Below the pieces are notes generated by a model. It had not been told where the DNA came from. It saw nothing but the letters and a program-made list of their open reading frames with translations, and made no database searches. Of a stretch of DNA of 64,000 nucleotides, positions 45,501 to 56,527 are shown piece after piece; position 1 is the first letter of the stretch; every line of letters begins with the position of its first letter. Where the stretch lies: assembly GCA_029339195.1 (NCBI GenBank), contig JAPTJF010000030.1:62001-126000 (forward strand), given 5' to 3'. This DNA is from Micractinium sp. NFX-FRZ (Eukaryota > Chlorophyta > Trebouxiophyceae > Chlorellales > Chlorellaceae). The translations under genes were made by a program, and so were the position numbers.

Positions 45501-47115
45501 ACTCTGTTGGCCTGGCTGGTGGGTGAGGAGCAGGCGGGGAGCAGGGACACACGGAGGGCTTGGCTGGGAGGCGGGCAGAGGGGTGAGCAGCCTGGCAGGC
45601 TAGCATGACAGGCGGCAGCAGCGGGTGTGCTGCTCTCTCTGGGGTGGCCCTGGGGTGCAGGCGGCATGCCAGCCTTCTCCTGATACTAGCGACGACAACG
45701 ATAGTCGGTTTTGCTGCATCCATGAAATGCAACAGCTTCCGCCCCGCGCAGGCGCAGGGCTTGAGCCAGCCATTGCAGCTGCCAGGAGCCTCCGCCGCCC
45801 CACCCATTCAGCCGCCACCCAGGCAGCCCACCTGTGCCGTCGAGAGTAGTAGAGTGCCGCATACCCCGAGCGGGCCATGAGGGGCTCCAGCTCAGCCTCG
45901 AAGAAGGGGCGCTCCACCTAACGGGCAGATGAGGGGAGACGACAAGGGAGGGCAGCAGATGACGCTTCGCGCTGCTCGCGCTGTTCCCACTCCCTACGGC
46001 CGCCCTGGCTCCTCCTCCTTCCCCTCCTGGTGGTGCTGCTGCTGCTGCTGCAGGAACTCCTTACCCCATCTGCCCTCTCCTGCAGGCCACACCGCCCGTT
46101 GATTGCACAAGCTGCCAAGCACGCACCCCACGCCCCGCCTGTTGCAGGCACCAAACTTCACCGTCGACCCTAACACAGTGCACTTTGAGTTGCACTGATT
46201 TCATTCGCACGTGGCGCCGCACCCTGTACGCCCCCCCACCTACCTCTTGCAGGCACAGGATGTCGGCGTTGAAGCTCAGCAGCTCCTGCAGCAGCCGCTG
46301 CTTGCGTGCCGGCCAGGCCAGGTGCTGCGGCGGGCAGTAGCTGTGCATACCACCAGGGGCGGTGGCATAGCGGTCTGCCAAAAGGTTGCTGCCAAGCAAG
46401 CAGGGGGCGAGGGTTGTCAATTGAGGGTCCGACGGGGCGGGCAAGAGGGAGGGGTGTCGGGAGGGAGGGGTGGGGGCATAGCAGTCTGCTAGGAGGGGGA
46501 CGTGGCCGGATCTAAGGTGTATTGCAGACAGTGCCCAGCTGGCAGCAGGCTGGGGTGCGGTGAGCCAGTAAGGACGCAGGTGGGTCGGGCGATGTGGGTG
46601 CTGGCTTGTGGCTTGTGGCTCGGGCGGCGGCTGGGCAGCCCAAGCGGGCATGTGCAGCAGCAATGCGCTTTGCTCAGATGGCAACACTACGTGATAAGCC
46701 CACCCACTGCCCCCTCACGGTCCGCTGATACATAGGCAGGGATGCCGGCAGGCCAGCCGACCCGGTGTCGCAGAGTGCTCACTACGTAACAACCGTCAAG
46801 GGCGGGCCAGCGCCGGGCGGCAGCGGCGCCAGGCCGGGCCGCCAAGCGCGTGCCGCAGCTGTCGAGGCCGCGGTTCCCATCTGCTGCGACGTCAATTGCA
46901 CCTCCCTCGGAGCGAGCCGCGGAAGGGAGGCGCTGCTGCTGCCAAAAGCCCTTCACCCTTGGCACCCTTGGGGTTGTGTCGGAGAGCGGCAAACTGAACC
47001 GAAACCTTTGGATTGTGCTAGTAAATGTGCTATGAGCCGGCATTTCGCAGGGGCGGCGCCGCCTGATTCTGCCGCCGCCGCCCTCCTTTGCCACCCAGGC
47101 ACCGTCACCTCCCAA
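42555..47115 (-). CDS. CCR4/Angel-type EEP-family nuclease
   Basis: Member of the endonuclease/exonuclease/phosphatase fold; CCR4-like members usually shorten mRNA poly(A) tails. Exons: 46688-47115, 46244-46388, 45832-45917, 45338-45419, 44947-45009, 44598-44708, 43683-43848, 43050-43284, 42555-42780; all in phase, 513 residues with the first ATG (47115); 47043 is an alternative. Seen: ITYNLLADRYATAPG, HSYCPPQHLAWPARKQRLL and ILCLQE (catalytic Glu191); GISLLYKTDRLE; GCTHLFWDP; VIGGDFNSLP (Asp345, Asn347); GCLDYVWLS; and FPSDHIPLGFRL (Asp494, His495). No leucine-rich repeats, so it is closer to the Angel/nocturnin layout than to yeast Ccr4. The exon 1 part before VGGLITY is not conserved and may hold a targeting signal. 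Deadenylase activity is inferred. Confidence 0.9.
44541..44645 (-). repeat. 67-bp duplication of CCR4-like exon edge and donor
   Basis: CCAGCACCCACCTTGAnGTC and then the rc of the exon end (ATCCCAGAACAAATGGGTGC) occur twice in tandem. The right copy is the true edge at 44598. A decayed third copy with GATGTCTGGGAACATC lies near 44423. Confidence 0.9.
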
Positions 47116-47917
47116 GCAGGCCTGCTGGCGCTTAGACCAGATTGTGAGCTGCTGCTTACAGGCCAGCTAAAAAAGAAGCCAATAAGGTTATAGATGAAGA
47201 AAGAAGAGGAGGACACGCCAAAGAGCAGGGAGAGGCAAGACAAGAACAGGTTGGCAGGCATGGGAGTGGATCGGCTCACAAGTGACAAGGGATGTGGGTG
47301 GGTGCAGTGGGAACGAATGCATGATGACGCATGCTGCATTATTCATCGTAAAGCCACACACAGACAAAGGATCGGGCAAACACACACACTCAATGAAGAA
47401 ACGGGGATTGCGGCGCAGTGTGAACATGCAGGCACAAGGGAGTGGCACGCACAAGTGGCCACACCATGCTTAGCAAAGCAATGCAAGTTGAGGCGGATGG
47501 CAGGGCAGAGCAGCCAACTGCCTAAAGCTGGCTCTCGGTTGGTTCAGGGGCAGGGTGTGAAGCGGGGCAGCGGACAGCAGGAGGCAGTGGCACGCCAAGC
47601 GGGGCTAGCAGCAACTGCTGGCGGCTGCCGGCAGTGTCAGCGTAGGAAATGGCGCAGGGCAGCTGAAGGCAGCAGCTGCTGCCATCTGTCAGCAGTTTAC
47701 GCGTAGGCAGTGATGCCGGGCAGCTGACGAGGCCCGGCTGGCACTGCCTGCTGCTGCTGGGTGCTGGCTTCAAAGAAGGCGGCAAGCCAGTGGGGCAGCT
47801 GGCAGGAAGCTCGCAACAGCTGTGCCCTGCCAGCGCTCGCCCACCTGGCGCTGCTGGCCTGTGATGCTACTGCTGCAAGCTGGTATTGGCAGCCACTGCT
47901 GCTGGACTAGGCAGCAG
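47116..47917. other. CCR4-like upstream region and 3' UTR of membrane protein
   Basis: 802 bp between two minus-strand genes. No exon seen. A minus strand TGTAA at 47156-47160 is the only clear poly(A) motif for the gene to the right, and it lies just 40 bp upstream of the CCR4-like ATG. Confidence 0.45.
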
Positions 47918-49159
47918 CTACTGCAGCTGCTGGTCGCCGGCCCGCGGCCACCCCAGCGCAAGCAGCAGCGCCAGGTCGAAAAGCAAGCCCAGCAGCACCC
48001 AGACAGCCAGCACCAGCAGCGGTCCGTCCACCGCCTCTCGCAAGCTCGCAAGCAGGCCGTAGAAGGCTGCCTGGGCGCCCGCCTCTGGCGCCAGCCCCGC
48101 CCGCTGCCGCTGCGCCTGGTGCAACTGGAAGAGGCGGCTCTCCAGGGCTGCCTGTGACAGCGCGGGCAGCGCCAGGGCCGCGCTGAGCTGCGCAAACGTC
48201 AGCAGCACGGCGCACTGCGCCTCGGGGGCGAGGCTGGGGGGCTGGGAGATGGGTGGGGAGGTGATGTAGCGGGCCATGGACAGCAGCTGGTAGGTGCGGT
48301 GCATGAGCTGGCGCCCGGCTGGCGTGGCCAGCCCCACCGCACGCGTGGCGCAGGTGCGGGCGCTGAAGGTGCTGCAGTGCAGCGTCAGCGCCAGCTGGAC
48401 CGGAAACGCCCAGCTGCAGGCACGGGTGTGGGGCGGGGTGGGGGGGGCGGAGGAGGGCAAGGTGGGGCAGGAGCAGGGAAGGGGGTGAGGCTTTGCGGGC
48501 GGCGGCACAGACTCACTCGGACACACACTCACATATTTGAATGGGCACACTAAACGCCCTGCAAAGTTTGGGCTGTCTGCTCGCTCCCAGTCGGCAGGCA
48601 GGCAGGCATGCCAACCTTTCCACTCCATGCTCCCATCCTCCTCGCCGCTCAACAGAATCCCCCCCACCCCGCCCAGCCCGCCTCACCCGATGCGCATGGG
48701 GCGCGCCAGCCACAGCAGCAGCAGGGAGGGCACCAGGCTGGCCTGCACCAATATGGAGGCGTGGTAGGCCGCTGCCCGCCAGCCGGTGCCTTCAGGCGGG
48801 GCGAGGTCGTTGAGGAATGCTTCCAAAATGACCATCCCAGCGCCCGCCCCAAAGCCAAACAGGCGGAACATGCTGGCGGGCAGCTCGCGCCGGCGCAGCC
48901 AGCAGCTGCCGCCTGGGGCGCCCGCGCTGCTGCGCCGCCACACTGCGTTCAGCAAGCAGCCCGCGGAGGATGCGGCCAGGAAGAGGTGGGAGGCGAGCGG
49001 CATGGGGCGCACCCGCATCCAAAGGGCGGCGGCGGTGGCCTGCGGGGGGAGGGGCAGCCGGGCAGCGGGCGCGCCGGGGCTCGGTGAGGGCTGGGGCGGC
49101 GCAGGTTGGCGGGCAGCGGGGTGTGGGCGAGCGGCGGCATCAGCGAGCGCAGGTGGCAA
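47918..49159 (-). CDS. Unrecognised multi-pass membrane protein, 2 exons
   Basis: I do not recognise the family. Exons 48687-49159 and 47918-48413 join in phase (322 residues). The N-terminal 50 residues are Pro/Ala-rich and could be a targeting peptide. Hydrophobic segments follow: ASHLFLAASSAGCLLNAVW, ILVQASLVPSLLLLWLA, FPVQLALTLHCS, CAVLLTFAQLSAALALPAL and LLVLAVWVLLGLLFDLALLL, suggesting four to five membrane helices. A short Gln-rich loop (QLHQAQRQRAG) precedes the last one, and the protein ends a few residues after it. The start is uncertain (49159 is the first ATG; an internal one begins MRVRPMPLASHLF). Its head-to-head neighbour is an SBP-box gene 1.6 kb away. Confidence 0.6.
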
Positions 49160-50750
49160 CAGGCAGGATCAGCGGCGGGCAGCAGCAGAGTGCAGGGCAC
49201 GGCATGGGCGTCCCGGCGGCACGTGTGCTCGGGTGGGCAAGGGGCGCTCCCCCGCCGCGTGCCGTGGTACTGGAAATAAATACAAACCTCACCAGGCTGA
49301 CCCAGTCTGCGCCAGAGCATAGTGGCCTGACTGTCAAGTTGAAACGTTGGATCCAGGGCTGGTGGGGGCTCCCGTCCAGGGCGCACATGGTGCCTGGGCT
49401 GCCGCCTGACCGGGCGCCGCGGCGGCAGCTCAGGCAAGGGCAACGGCTTTGGGTCGGGAGGCGCAGCCTTGGCGCTCGTTGCGCGGACTACTCCCAGGCT
49501 GCTCCAGGTGCCCAAGGCTTGCCGGGGAAGCGGATGCAGAAGCGTGCTGAGGGACGCTCAAGGGTAAGCTTGAGCTATGCGCCTCCTCGCGCTGAGACGC
49601 AAAACAGAGGCAGCGACGCGCAACTGGCGACGGAATCAGAGTCGCATGCGCGGCTGGTGAGCGGCGAGCCCATGTTAAGCGTCTGCTTGCAGTACAGGTG
49701 CCAGCAGGGTGCCAGTGAGCGGTGCACATCTCTGTGCAGCACCTTCGCCACCCCTTAGCAGCTGGATGCCAACCACAAACAAGGTCAGGGGCTTACAACA
49801 CGGCAGTGCTGCAAATCAGCAGCTGGCTCAGTATGCATGATCAGTATGTAGGGTAGCGAGTTGTGAGCGGGCGCAGAAGCAGGCGACGCCACGGCGTTCC
49901 GTACGCAGCTGCAGCCGGCCTGCCAAGCTCTTTGACACGACCCTTGTTTGCTCCACAAGCCTGCCAGCTCTCCTGCTTCGTCTTTCTTGTGATGGTGGTG
50001 TTTGAATAGCTGCCCTGCTTGAACGGCTGTACATCTCTCATGCTGCGTGAGCAATGGAGAGGGGGACCGGCCGCAGGTGCGCACCCGGAGCGTCGCCGGG
50101 CTTGGCGCCCTGCTGCTGGCCAGGGCCCTGTTTTGCATGGCTGCCCACAGAAATGAAGTCGGCAGCGGGCACCTGGGCAGCCAGTGCAATGATGGGCCAG
50201 CTGATAACGTGCGTGCGGCTAGAACTGGCAGCAGCACCACAGGGCGGCGGCGGGCGCAGGGCGGCAAAGGGCTGAGGTTGTGGAACGGCGGGTTGGTGCG
50301 CATGGATCAGGGGGCGATGAAGCGTGATCACGCTGCTAGGGCCCCTTTGCGACGCTGCGTGGTCCCTCTCCCTCGCACTTTCAGCTGAGCTCAGTCGGGC
50401 CACGCTGTCAGACCTCTGTGGAGCGGCCCAGGAGGACGGAGCCTCCATCTGAGCAAACAGAGCATCCATCACCTGCCATCGGCACCCGCGTTTGCACAAG
50501 GGGCGCTCTGAGCGTGTGCTGAGCAAGCGGGCTGGGAGGGAGAGGTACGCAGGTACACCCCTCGCTTGAAAACACATGGGAAAGCTGGAGTCAGGCTGCC
50601 TGGCAGAGGCGAGCGCCAGGCACTCCCCACGCTGGGGCACCACTCACCCGCCCGGGGGCCCACTCGCGGTTGCAGGCTTGGAGGGGCGACTGAGGGCTCG
50701 GGAGCGCGGCGCGGGCGCTGGGGGTGGCGCAGAGGCGGCGGGAGGGCCAA
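49160..50750. promoter_or_regulatory. 1.6-kb divergent region upstream of SBP-box gene
   Basis: Between the divergent membrane-protein and SBP-box starts. No exon, TATA box or repeat with clear meaning was recognised. An undetected 5' non-coding exon of either gene is possible. Confidence 0.4.
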
Positions 50751-53700
50751 ATGGAGGCCTATGCAGTGAACGGGGCGGCGGCGGCGGCGGCGGCAGACCA
50801 GGTCGCGCCAGACTTGGCGGCTGCAGTGCAGGCCGCTGCTGCCGGCGCGACAGCCACGCTGGCAGACCTGCACCACGCCATGCCAGTGGTCGCCTATGAC
50901 CCGCAGGTCGGTGTGTGGGTTCTGCAGCAGGAAAAGGCGCCAGGCATGCCTTGATGTGTAGCGCGTCCAGCACGGGCGCTGGCCGGCTGCCAATCACCGT
51001 TGCCCTCGCTTCTGGTCCGCCTCAGCCCACCCACGCACCCTCCCCCCGCCCCACAAACACCGTGGCCGTCCCCCGCAGGCTGTGACGACGCCAGAGGAGG
51101 CGGCGGCAGCGGCAGCGGCGATCGCGGCTGCAGCGGGCGCAGTGGTGGGCCCCGACTCGACACCCGGCGGCATGCACATGAGTGGGGGTGCGGGCGGGCT
51201 TGCAGGGCGCGGGCGGCTGAGCTCTGGGAGCTTCAAGAACCGCACAGGTGCGCCTCCCGCCTGGCTGGTTGATTTCATCTGTCTGCCTGGAGTGCTGCCA
51301 GGCGGGCAGGGCTCTGACGCCTGGTTTGGCTGTCTTCTCCAAAGCAAGCCCCGTCCCGCCTGCCTGGGGCGCCGCAGGGTGGCGGGGCAGGACTGGGCCT
51401 CGTGCCTGCTGACAGTCCTTCTGTGTGGTGGCTGTCGAGGTATCAAAGTGCATTGCCCTTGCTATCACTCGCTGCCTTATAACTGTTCTCACCATCCGGC
51501 TGCCGCTCCCCTGTCAAGAGGAGGGGTGCGGCGTGCTGCTTGGGGCCTGCAACGGTTGCCCCCGCCAGCCACCCCTGTGCGCACACGTGCCCCTCTGCCC
51601 CCACGTCCTGCCCACAGGCGCGCCCCCCCCCGCCACGCGGAGGGGTGCGGCATGCTTGCTGCAGGGCCTGTGGGCCACCAAGCCCTCTGAGATATTTCTG
51701 ACCACAGCCAGTGCCGGCTCCTCACACACATTGCCTGCAGGGCCGCAGTTCTGCCAGGTGGAGGGGTGCGGCATGCCGCTGGAGGGCCTGAAGGAGTACC
51801 ACCAGCGGTACAAGGTGTGCGAGGAGCACCTGAAGATTCCGTACATCATCCGGGACGGCCAGCAGGTGGGTGCAAACAACAGAGGCTCTACATTATTGCA
51901 GTGTATGTGTGTGTGTGGTTACATGGGTGTGGGGAGCAGGTGGAAGCAGCCCCTGCATCATCCGGGGACGGCCAGCCGGTGGGCAGGCAGGCGAGAGAAG
52001 CACCGGGTGTGCAGGGATAGGGTCGCTGCAAGCTGACCTTTGTTTTCACAACTTGTGGCTGGCACCAAGAGGGCGGGAGCTGGGCGGGTCGCCGGGCGTG
52101 GCAGCTGCAGCGGGCAGTGTGCTCCCGAGGCAGCACGGTGCCCGTCCCTCCCAGCTTGGTTCCCTGTGCACATGCCCGCCCTTTCTGCACTCGGCCCCCC
52201 TCACACTGCTGCAGGTGCGCTTCTGCCAGCAGTGCGGGCGCTTCCAACCCCTGGAGGATTTTGACGACAACAAGCGCTCGTGCCGCGTCAGGCTGCAGGT
52301 GCGACCCAGCTGCGGCCGAACTGACCACTGACTGCCTGCCCTGATGGTCCACCTGTGCGTGCAGTGGTGCAGGAATGTGGGTTCCAAAGGGCGGGGTAGT
52401 GCGTGGCGACGCGTCCCCAACGCATGCAAGCGCCGATGCCTGCCGCCAGGGCAGGGCAACACGCCACCCTGCGGCGCCTTGCCTGCTGCCTTTGCCTCTT
52501 CCGCGCCCCGCCGCTCGCCCAGCTGGCGCCTCTCACTCGTCCCGCCCCGCCCTGCCCCGTGCTGCTGCTGACGACCCGCCCTGCAGCGGCACAATGCGCG
52601 GCGGCGCAAGCGCCCGCGGGAGACTGGCGGCAGCATGGGCGACGGTCACATGTCGGAGTATGGCACCTCGGTGGCGGCTGCCGAAATGGCCAAGCTGGCG
52701 GCGCAGTCGTATGCTGCCGTGGGCGGCCTGGCCGCCCCCAATGCAGCACCCATCTCTCCCAAGGACGTGCAGGTGTGCTTGTGCTCATGCGTGGAGGGCT
52801 GCCAAGGATGGGGTGGCGGGGAATTGGAATTGGGCTGGCGTCTGTTCCCGCACACTCCAGCCGCATGCCCACAAAAGTTGCGTCTCCACACCCGCCCACC
52901 TGTCCGGCTGCCCACCTGCCCTGCTGCCCACCTGCCCGGCTGCCCACTCGCCCGCCGGCCCGCTCGCCAACTCGCTCGCTCGCCCACCCACCCACCTGCC
53001 TGCCCACCCACCTGCCTGCCCTGCTCGGCGGCCTGCAGGCGATGCACGATGCGCTGCACTTTGCCAGCACCACACTCATGCACTCCAACCAAGGGGTGAG
53101 CAAATGGGGAAGATAAGGGTGGTTGGGCCACGGGGGCGGCGGCAGGGCGGGAGGCAGGGCTGCGGCTGCGGGGGAGGTTGCTGCGGCGGTGCGGTGGCGC
53201 GCGGGAGGAAGGGCGTGCGGGAGGGGGGTATCCTTCATATCTCTGTGACCATTCCGCGTCATGCTTCTTGCATCACAGGCGGTGTTTGCTGACCTGCCGG
53301 CCTCACCCACCGTGGGCTTTACCCATCCGGCTGCAGGTCGGCGGCAAGCCCACCGGAGAGGATGGCGGGGAGGAGGGGGGCGAGGCGGCGGGCAACAACA
53401 TGGGCCCCAACTCCATGCCCTTTGTGCCCACGCCCGACGTCATGATGCTGCTGCTGAAGGGCTATGCAGGTGGGCGGGCAGGGCTGTTGCCTGGTTTCAT
53501 GGCTGTTGCGCTGTTTCAGGGTTGCCGGGGAGTCACAGGGCGGCCAGAAGAGGGGTTGGGTGGGTTGGGGGAGCAAGGTGTTGTGCCCACCACAGCGGCT
53601 GCTGCACGGCCACGCTGGCTGTTCGTGCTGCGCCCTGCTGGGGTGGGCCCGTCTTGTGGCTGGAATGGGGACGCCCGCCGTGGAGCGCAATGCTTCATTT

Positions 53701-54595
53701 GTCCCCCTGCCCCTTCTTGCCTGCAGCCATGTTCCACTGTGTGCCGTGCCTGCTGGGGTGGGGCTTCCGTGTGTGGGGTTGGGGACACCTGACAGTTATG
53801 CTTACAAGTGCCTGATCTGATGTATCACCTGCCCTCCTCTCTTCCCATGCAGCCATGTTCCATTATGTGCTGGACAGTGCCACGATCCGGGCCCTGGCCC
53901 CGCCCTCCGACCTGCCTGACCAGCAGGCGGCGGCAGGCACCTTGGGGGCGCTGGATGCGCTGCAAATGCAGCAGCTGATGCAGGCTCAGGGCCTGTTTGG
54001 GGCAGCTGGCGGCGGCATTGGCGGCATCGGGGGCCTGCCCATGCTGCTTGCGGGCGGCGAGATGGCGGCGGCGGGCATGCTGGCTGCGGCGCAAGGGCAG
54101 GAGATGGGCGGCGGCGGCGAAGGCGAAGGCGAGGCTGCGGGGGAAGAGGGCGGCATGGATGGAGGGGAACTTGAGGGCGGAGAGGGACACGAGCAGCAGC
54201 AGCAGCAGCAGCACGAGCACGGGGAGGCTCATGACCACGACGCACAGCATGCACAGCAGGCGGAGCATGCCAACGAGCTCACCGCGGAGCAAGTGGCGGC
54301 GGCCATGATCCACCCGCTCCCCAGCGATGCCGCGGCCGCTGAGGGTGCCATGGCGGCAGCGGCGGCCCTGGCGGCAGCGGCGGGTGGCCACTACATGGGG
54401 ATGGATGCAGCGGGGGGGCAGGGGATGGACCAAGCGGCACTGGCAGCTGCAGGTCTGGCGGCGCATCACCAGGAGGCAGCAGACGCAGCTGTGCTGGCCT
54501 TGGCGCAGCAGCAGGGACAGCAGGCCGGGGATGTGGAGGTTGACGGGGCGGCGGGGGGCAGTGCAGAGGAGAGTGGGGACACGATGCCGCATTGA
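50751..54595 (+). CDS. SBP-box (SQUAMOSA promoter-binding-like) transcription factor
   Basis: Plant-lineage DNA-binding protein that recognises GTAC-core sites. Exons: 50751-50906, 51079-51247, 51741-51865, 52215-52298, 52587-52772, 53039-53095, 53337-53469, 53853-54595; all in phase, 550 residues. SBP domain at about 111-190: CQVEGCGMPLEG, YHQRYKVCEEHLK, RFCQQCGRF, DDNKRSC and HNARRRKRPRE, the last two forming the usual nuclear signal. First zinc site ligands C113, C118, C135 and H138 are present. In the second, C154, C157 and C173 are present, but the residue after RF, normally His, is Gln161. The Ala-rich N-terminus and an acidic, His/Gln-rich tail (HEQQQQQQHEHG) are probably disordered. 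No ankyrin repeats, so it is not the Chlamydomonas copper regulator CRR1 type. Confidence 0.95.
51515..51670 (+). repeat. Two decayed copies of SBP exon 3 start in intron 2
   Basis: GAGGAGGGGTGCGGCGTGCT and GAGGGGTGCGGCATGC recur upstream of the same sequence in exon 3 (51758), where it encodes the first zinc-binding Cys pair. Confidence 0.75.
53722..53765 (+). repeat. Acceptor-side copy of SBP exon 8 start
   Basis: CTGCAGCCATGTTCCACTGT resembles the real acceptor and start of exon 8 at 53845-53870 (ATGCAGCCATGTTCCATTAT). It lies about 125 bp upstream. Confidence 0.8.
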
Positions 54596-55615
54596 GCCGC
54601 TGGCATTCTGGCTGGCTGCGAACGCGTGCCAGCGCTCGCTCGCTGCATGTTGCCTGCAGAGCGCGCGGGCCCGTCGCATGCCCCGCGCCTGCCTGCCAGC
54701 CCCTGCCCTGCCCATTCTCTCCCATGCCCACAACCCTCCTGCCCCCTGGTCGCTGTTGTGCGCACTTTCTGCTACCTCCCTAGGCCTTCCTCCTTCACTG
54801 TTTGGTTGTTTGTTTGCTGTACTAGCTACGCTCCCCTTCCCCGACCATGGCCCCTGCTGCAATGGTGAGGGCCCGCTGCCAACAGCTGCGTGTGCCGCTC
54901 GATGTTGTGCCCCTGATTCGCTGCATGGCCAACCGCTTGTTAGCTGGGCAGGCCCGCACGGCGCCTTTGCACCCTCCTCCTGTCTGGGGGTGTTAGGCCT
55001 CGCCGCCCCCCCCTCTCTCCTCATGCCAGCTGGCTGGCTAGCTGGAGATGAGAGCTGCTACCTCTCATCCAACTCCCCTTTGACTCGTACCCCTTATGAC
55101 TCCCATCCTTGCCAGCCTCCACTTCTGCCCCATTTTGCCGTTGCAACCGTGCACCACCAGCAGCAACACCGCCGGGGGACGGCTGGGAAGTGTGCTGGCC
55201 GGTCAAAGAGCCAGTTTCGGTTACAAGAGATCAGCGCTGAGCTGAGCACAGAGAAAACACCAACGGTGAACAGACTGTGTGAGCAGACATGCACAAAATC
55301 AGCAAAGGCAGCAGCGGCACGAGAACGGGACAAGGGGAATGAGAGGAGCTGCCCCAGCTGTAGTTCTTCATGCAATTGGCAGCAAACCCCGGTGCCCCTG
55401 GACACAATCTCTGTGATTCATGGCAGCAAGGCTAGTGCATGTTCTTTGGGGTGCTGGTGCACACAGAGTGCCTGGGGAGGCAACCAGACTCTAGTGGGTG
55501 GAGGCCAGATGCGGGCCGCAGCACATGCGCAGCGCGGCGGCGCTAACGTGTGCTCCGCTTCCGTGTTGCAGCCTCGGAGACCCTGCACCCAAAACCTCCC
55601 GGACGCTACATCGCT
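54596..55615. other. SBP 3' UTR and upstream region of secreted-protein gene
   Basis: About 1 kb between two + strand genes. No exon recognised and no + strand TGTAA seen, so the SBP poly(A) site is unassigned. Confidence 0.45.
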
Positions 55616-56492
55616 ATGCGAATCTTACGCCGCCGCCTGGGCGGTGCCCTGCTGCTGCCGCTGCTTCTGGCTGCGGCGTTTCTGCCGGGCTCCGCCGGGC
55701 AGGCAGAGGAGGGCAGTTCGGGGTTGCAGGGAGCGCTAGAGGCCGCTCGGAGCGTGTGCGGGCGTCAGGCGAGACCGGAAGCTTGGCTTGTGGCCACAAG
55801 GTTGACGAGCTGTGGTGGCGGGCATGCCAGGTACCATCTGCTGCCACAACTTGCTTTGAAGGGGTGCCCCTCCAGCTTCCCGGTCGCAGAGGTTTGACGC
55901 ACTCATGGCGGCGGTTGCAAGCGCACGTGCCGAGGCCTCTGCTGAGGACAGCTCAAGCAGCGCGTCGGCCAAAGCAACATCCGAGGCTCAGTCTCTGGTC
56001 GATGGCTGCGTGTCGGTCCCCGCTGCCGGCAGCTGCCCGCCAGAGTGCGCCGCCCTGGCCAAAGATGTGAGGCCCCTGTGTGTTGCAATGCTTCTGTGCA
56101 TCACTGTGGGTGGCTTGTACTTTCCTGGCAGAGACAGACTTGCAACGTACGCGAGAGGACAGAGCGCGCGTGGGTTGGCGGGGCGGGAGGGGCAGCCTGT
56201 GGCAAGCGGCCAGCGTTGTGAGCAGCCTGCACCCATCCTGCCCCTGCATCCACCATGCGTGCACCTCACTCGATGCACATGGCAGTGACTGAAACGTGTG
56301 CCTCCCGCTTGGTGCCTGTGGTGCGGGCGCCGCTCACCGTGCCCCCTCGCCTCCCGACTGCTTGATACTGACCTCAGGTTGGCGACGATTGCGTGGGCGC
56401 TTTCGTGGGCGCCCTGAGTCTGCTGGACTTGTCAGCCCTAGGGTACCGCACGGGGGAGCGCCTGACAGGGGTCGCGAAGGCTTGCGGCTGGT

Positions 56493-56527
<35 letters not shown>

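Noticed and set aside
53279..53336. Extra SBP exon reading AVFADLPASPTVGFTHPAA
   Set aside because: It has an acceptor but would shift the frame of the following exon; exon 53337-53469 joins directly in phase.
50751..54595. Calling the SBP-box gene CRR1 (copper regulator)
   Set aside because: No ankyrin repeats or Cys-rich C-terminus; only the SBP domain is shared.
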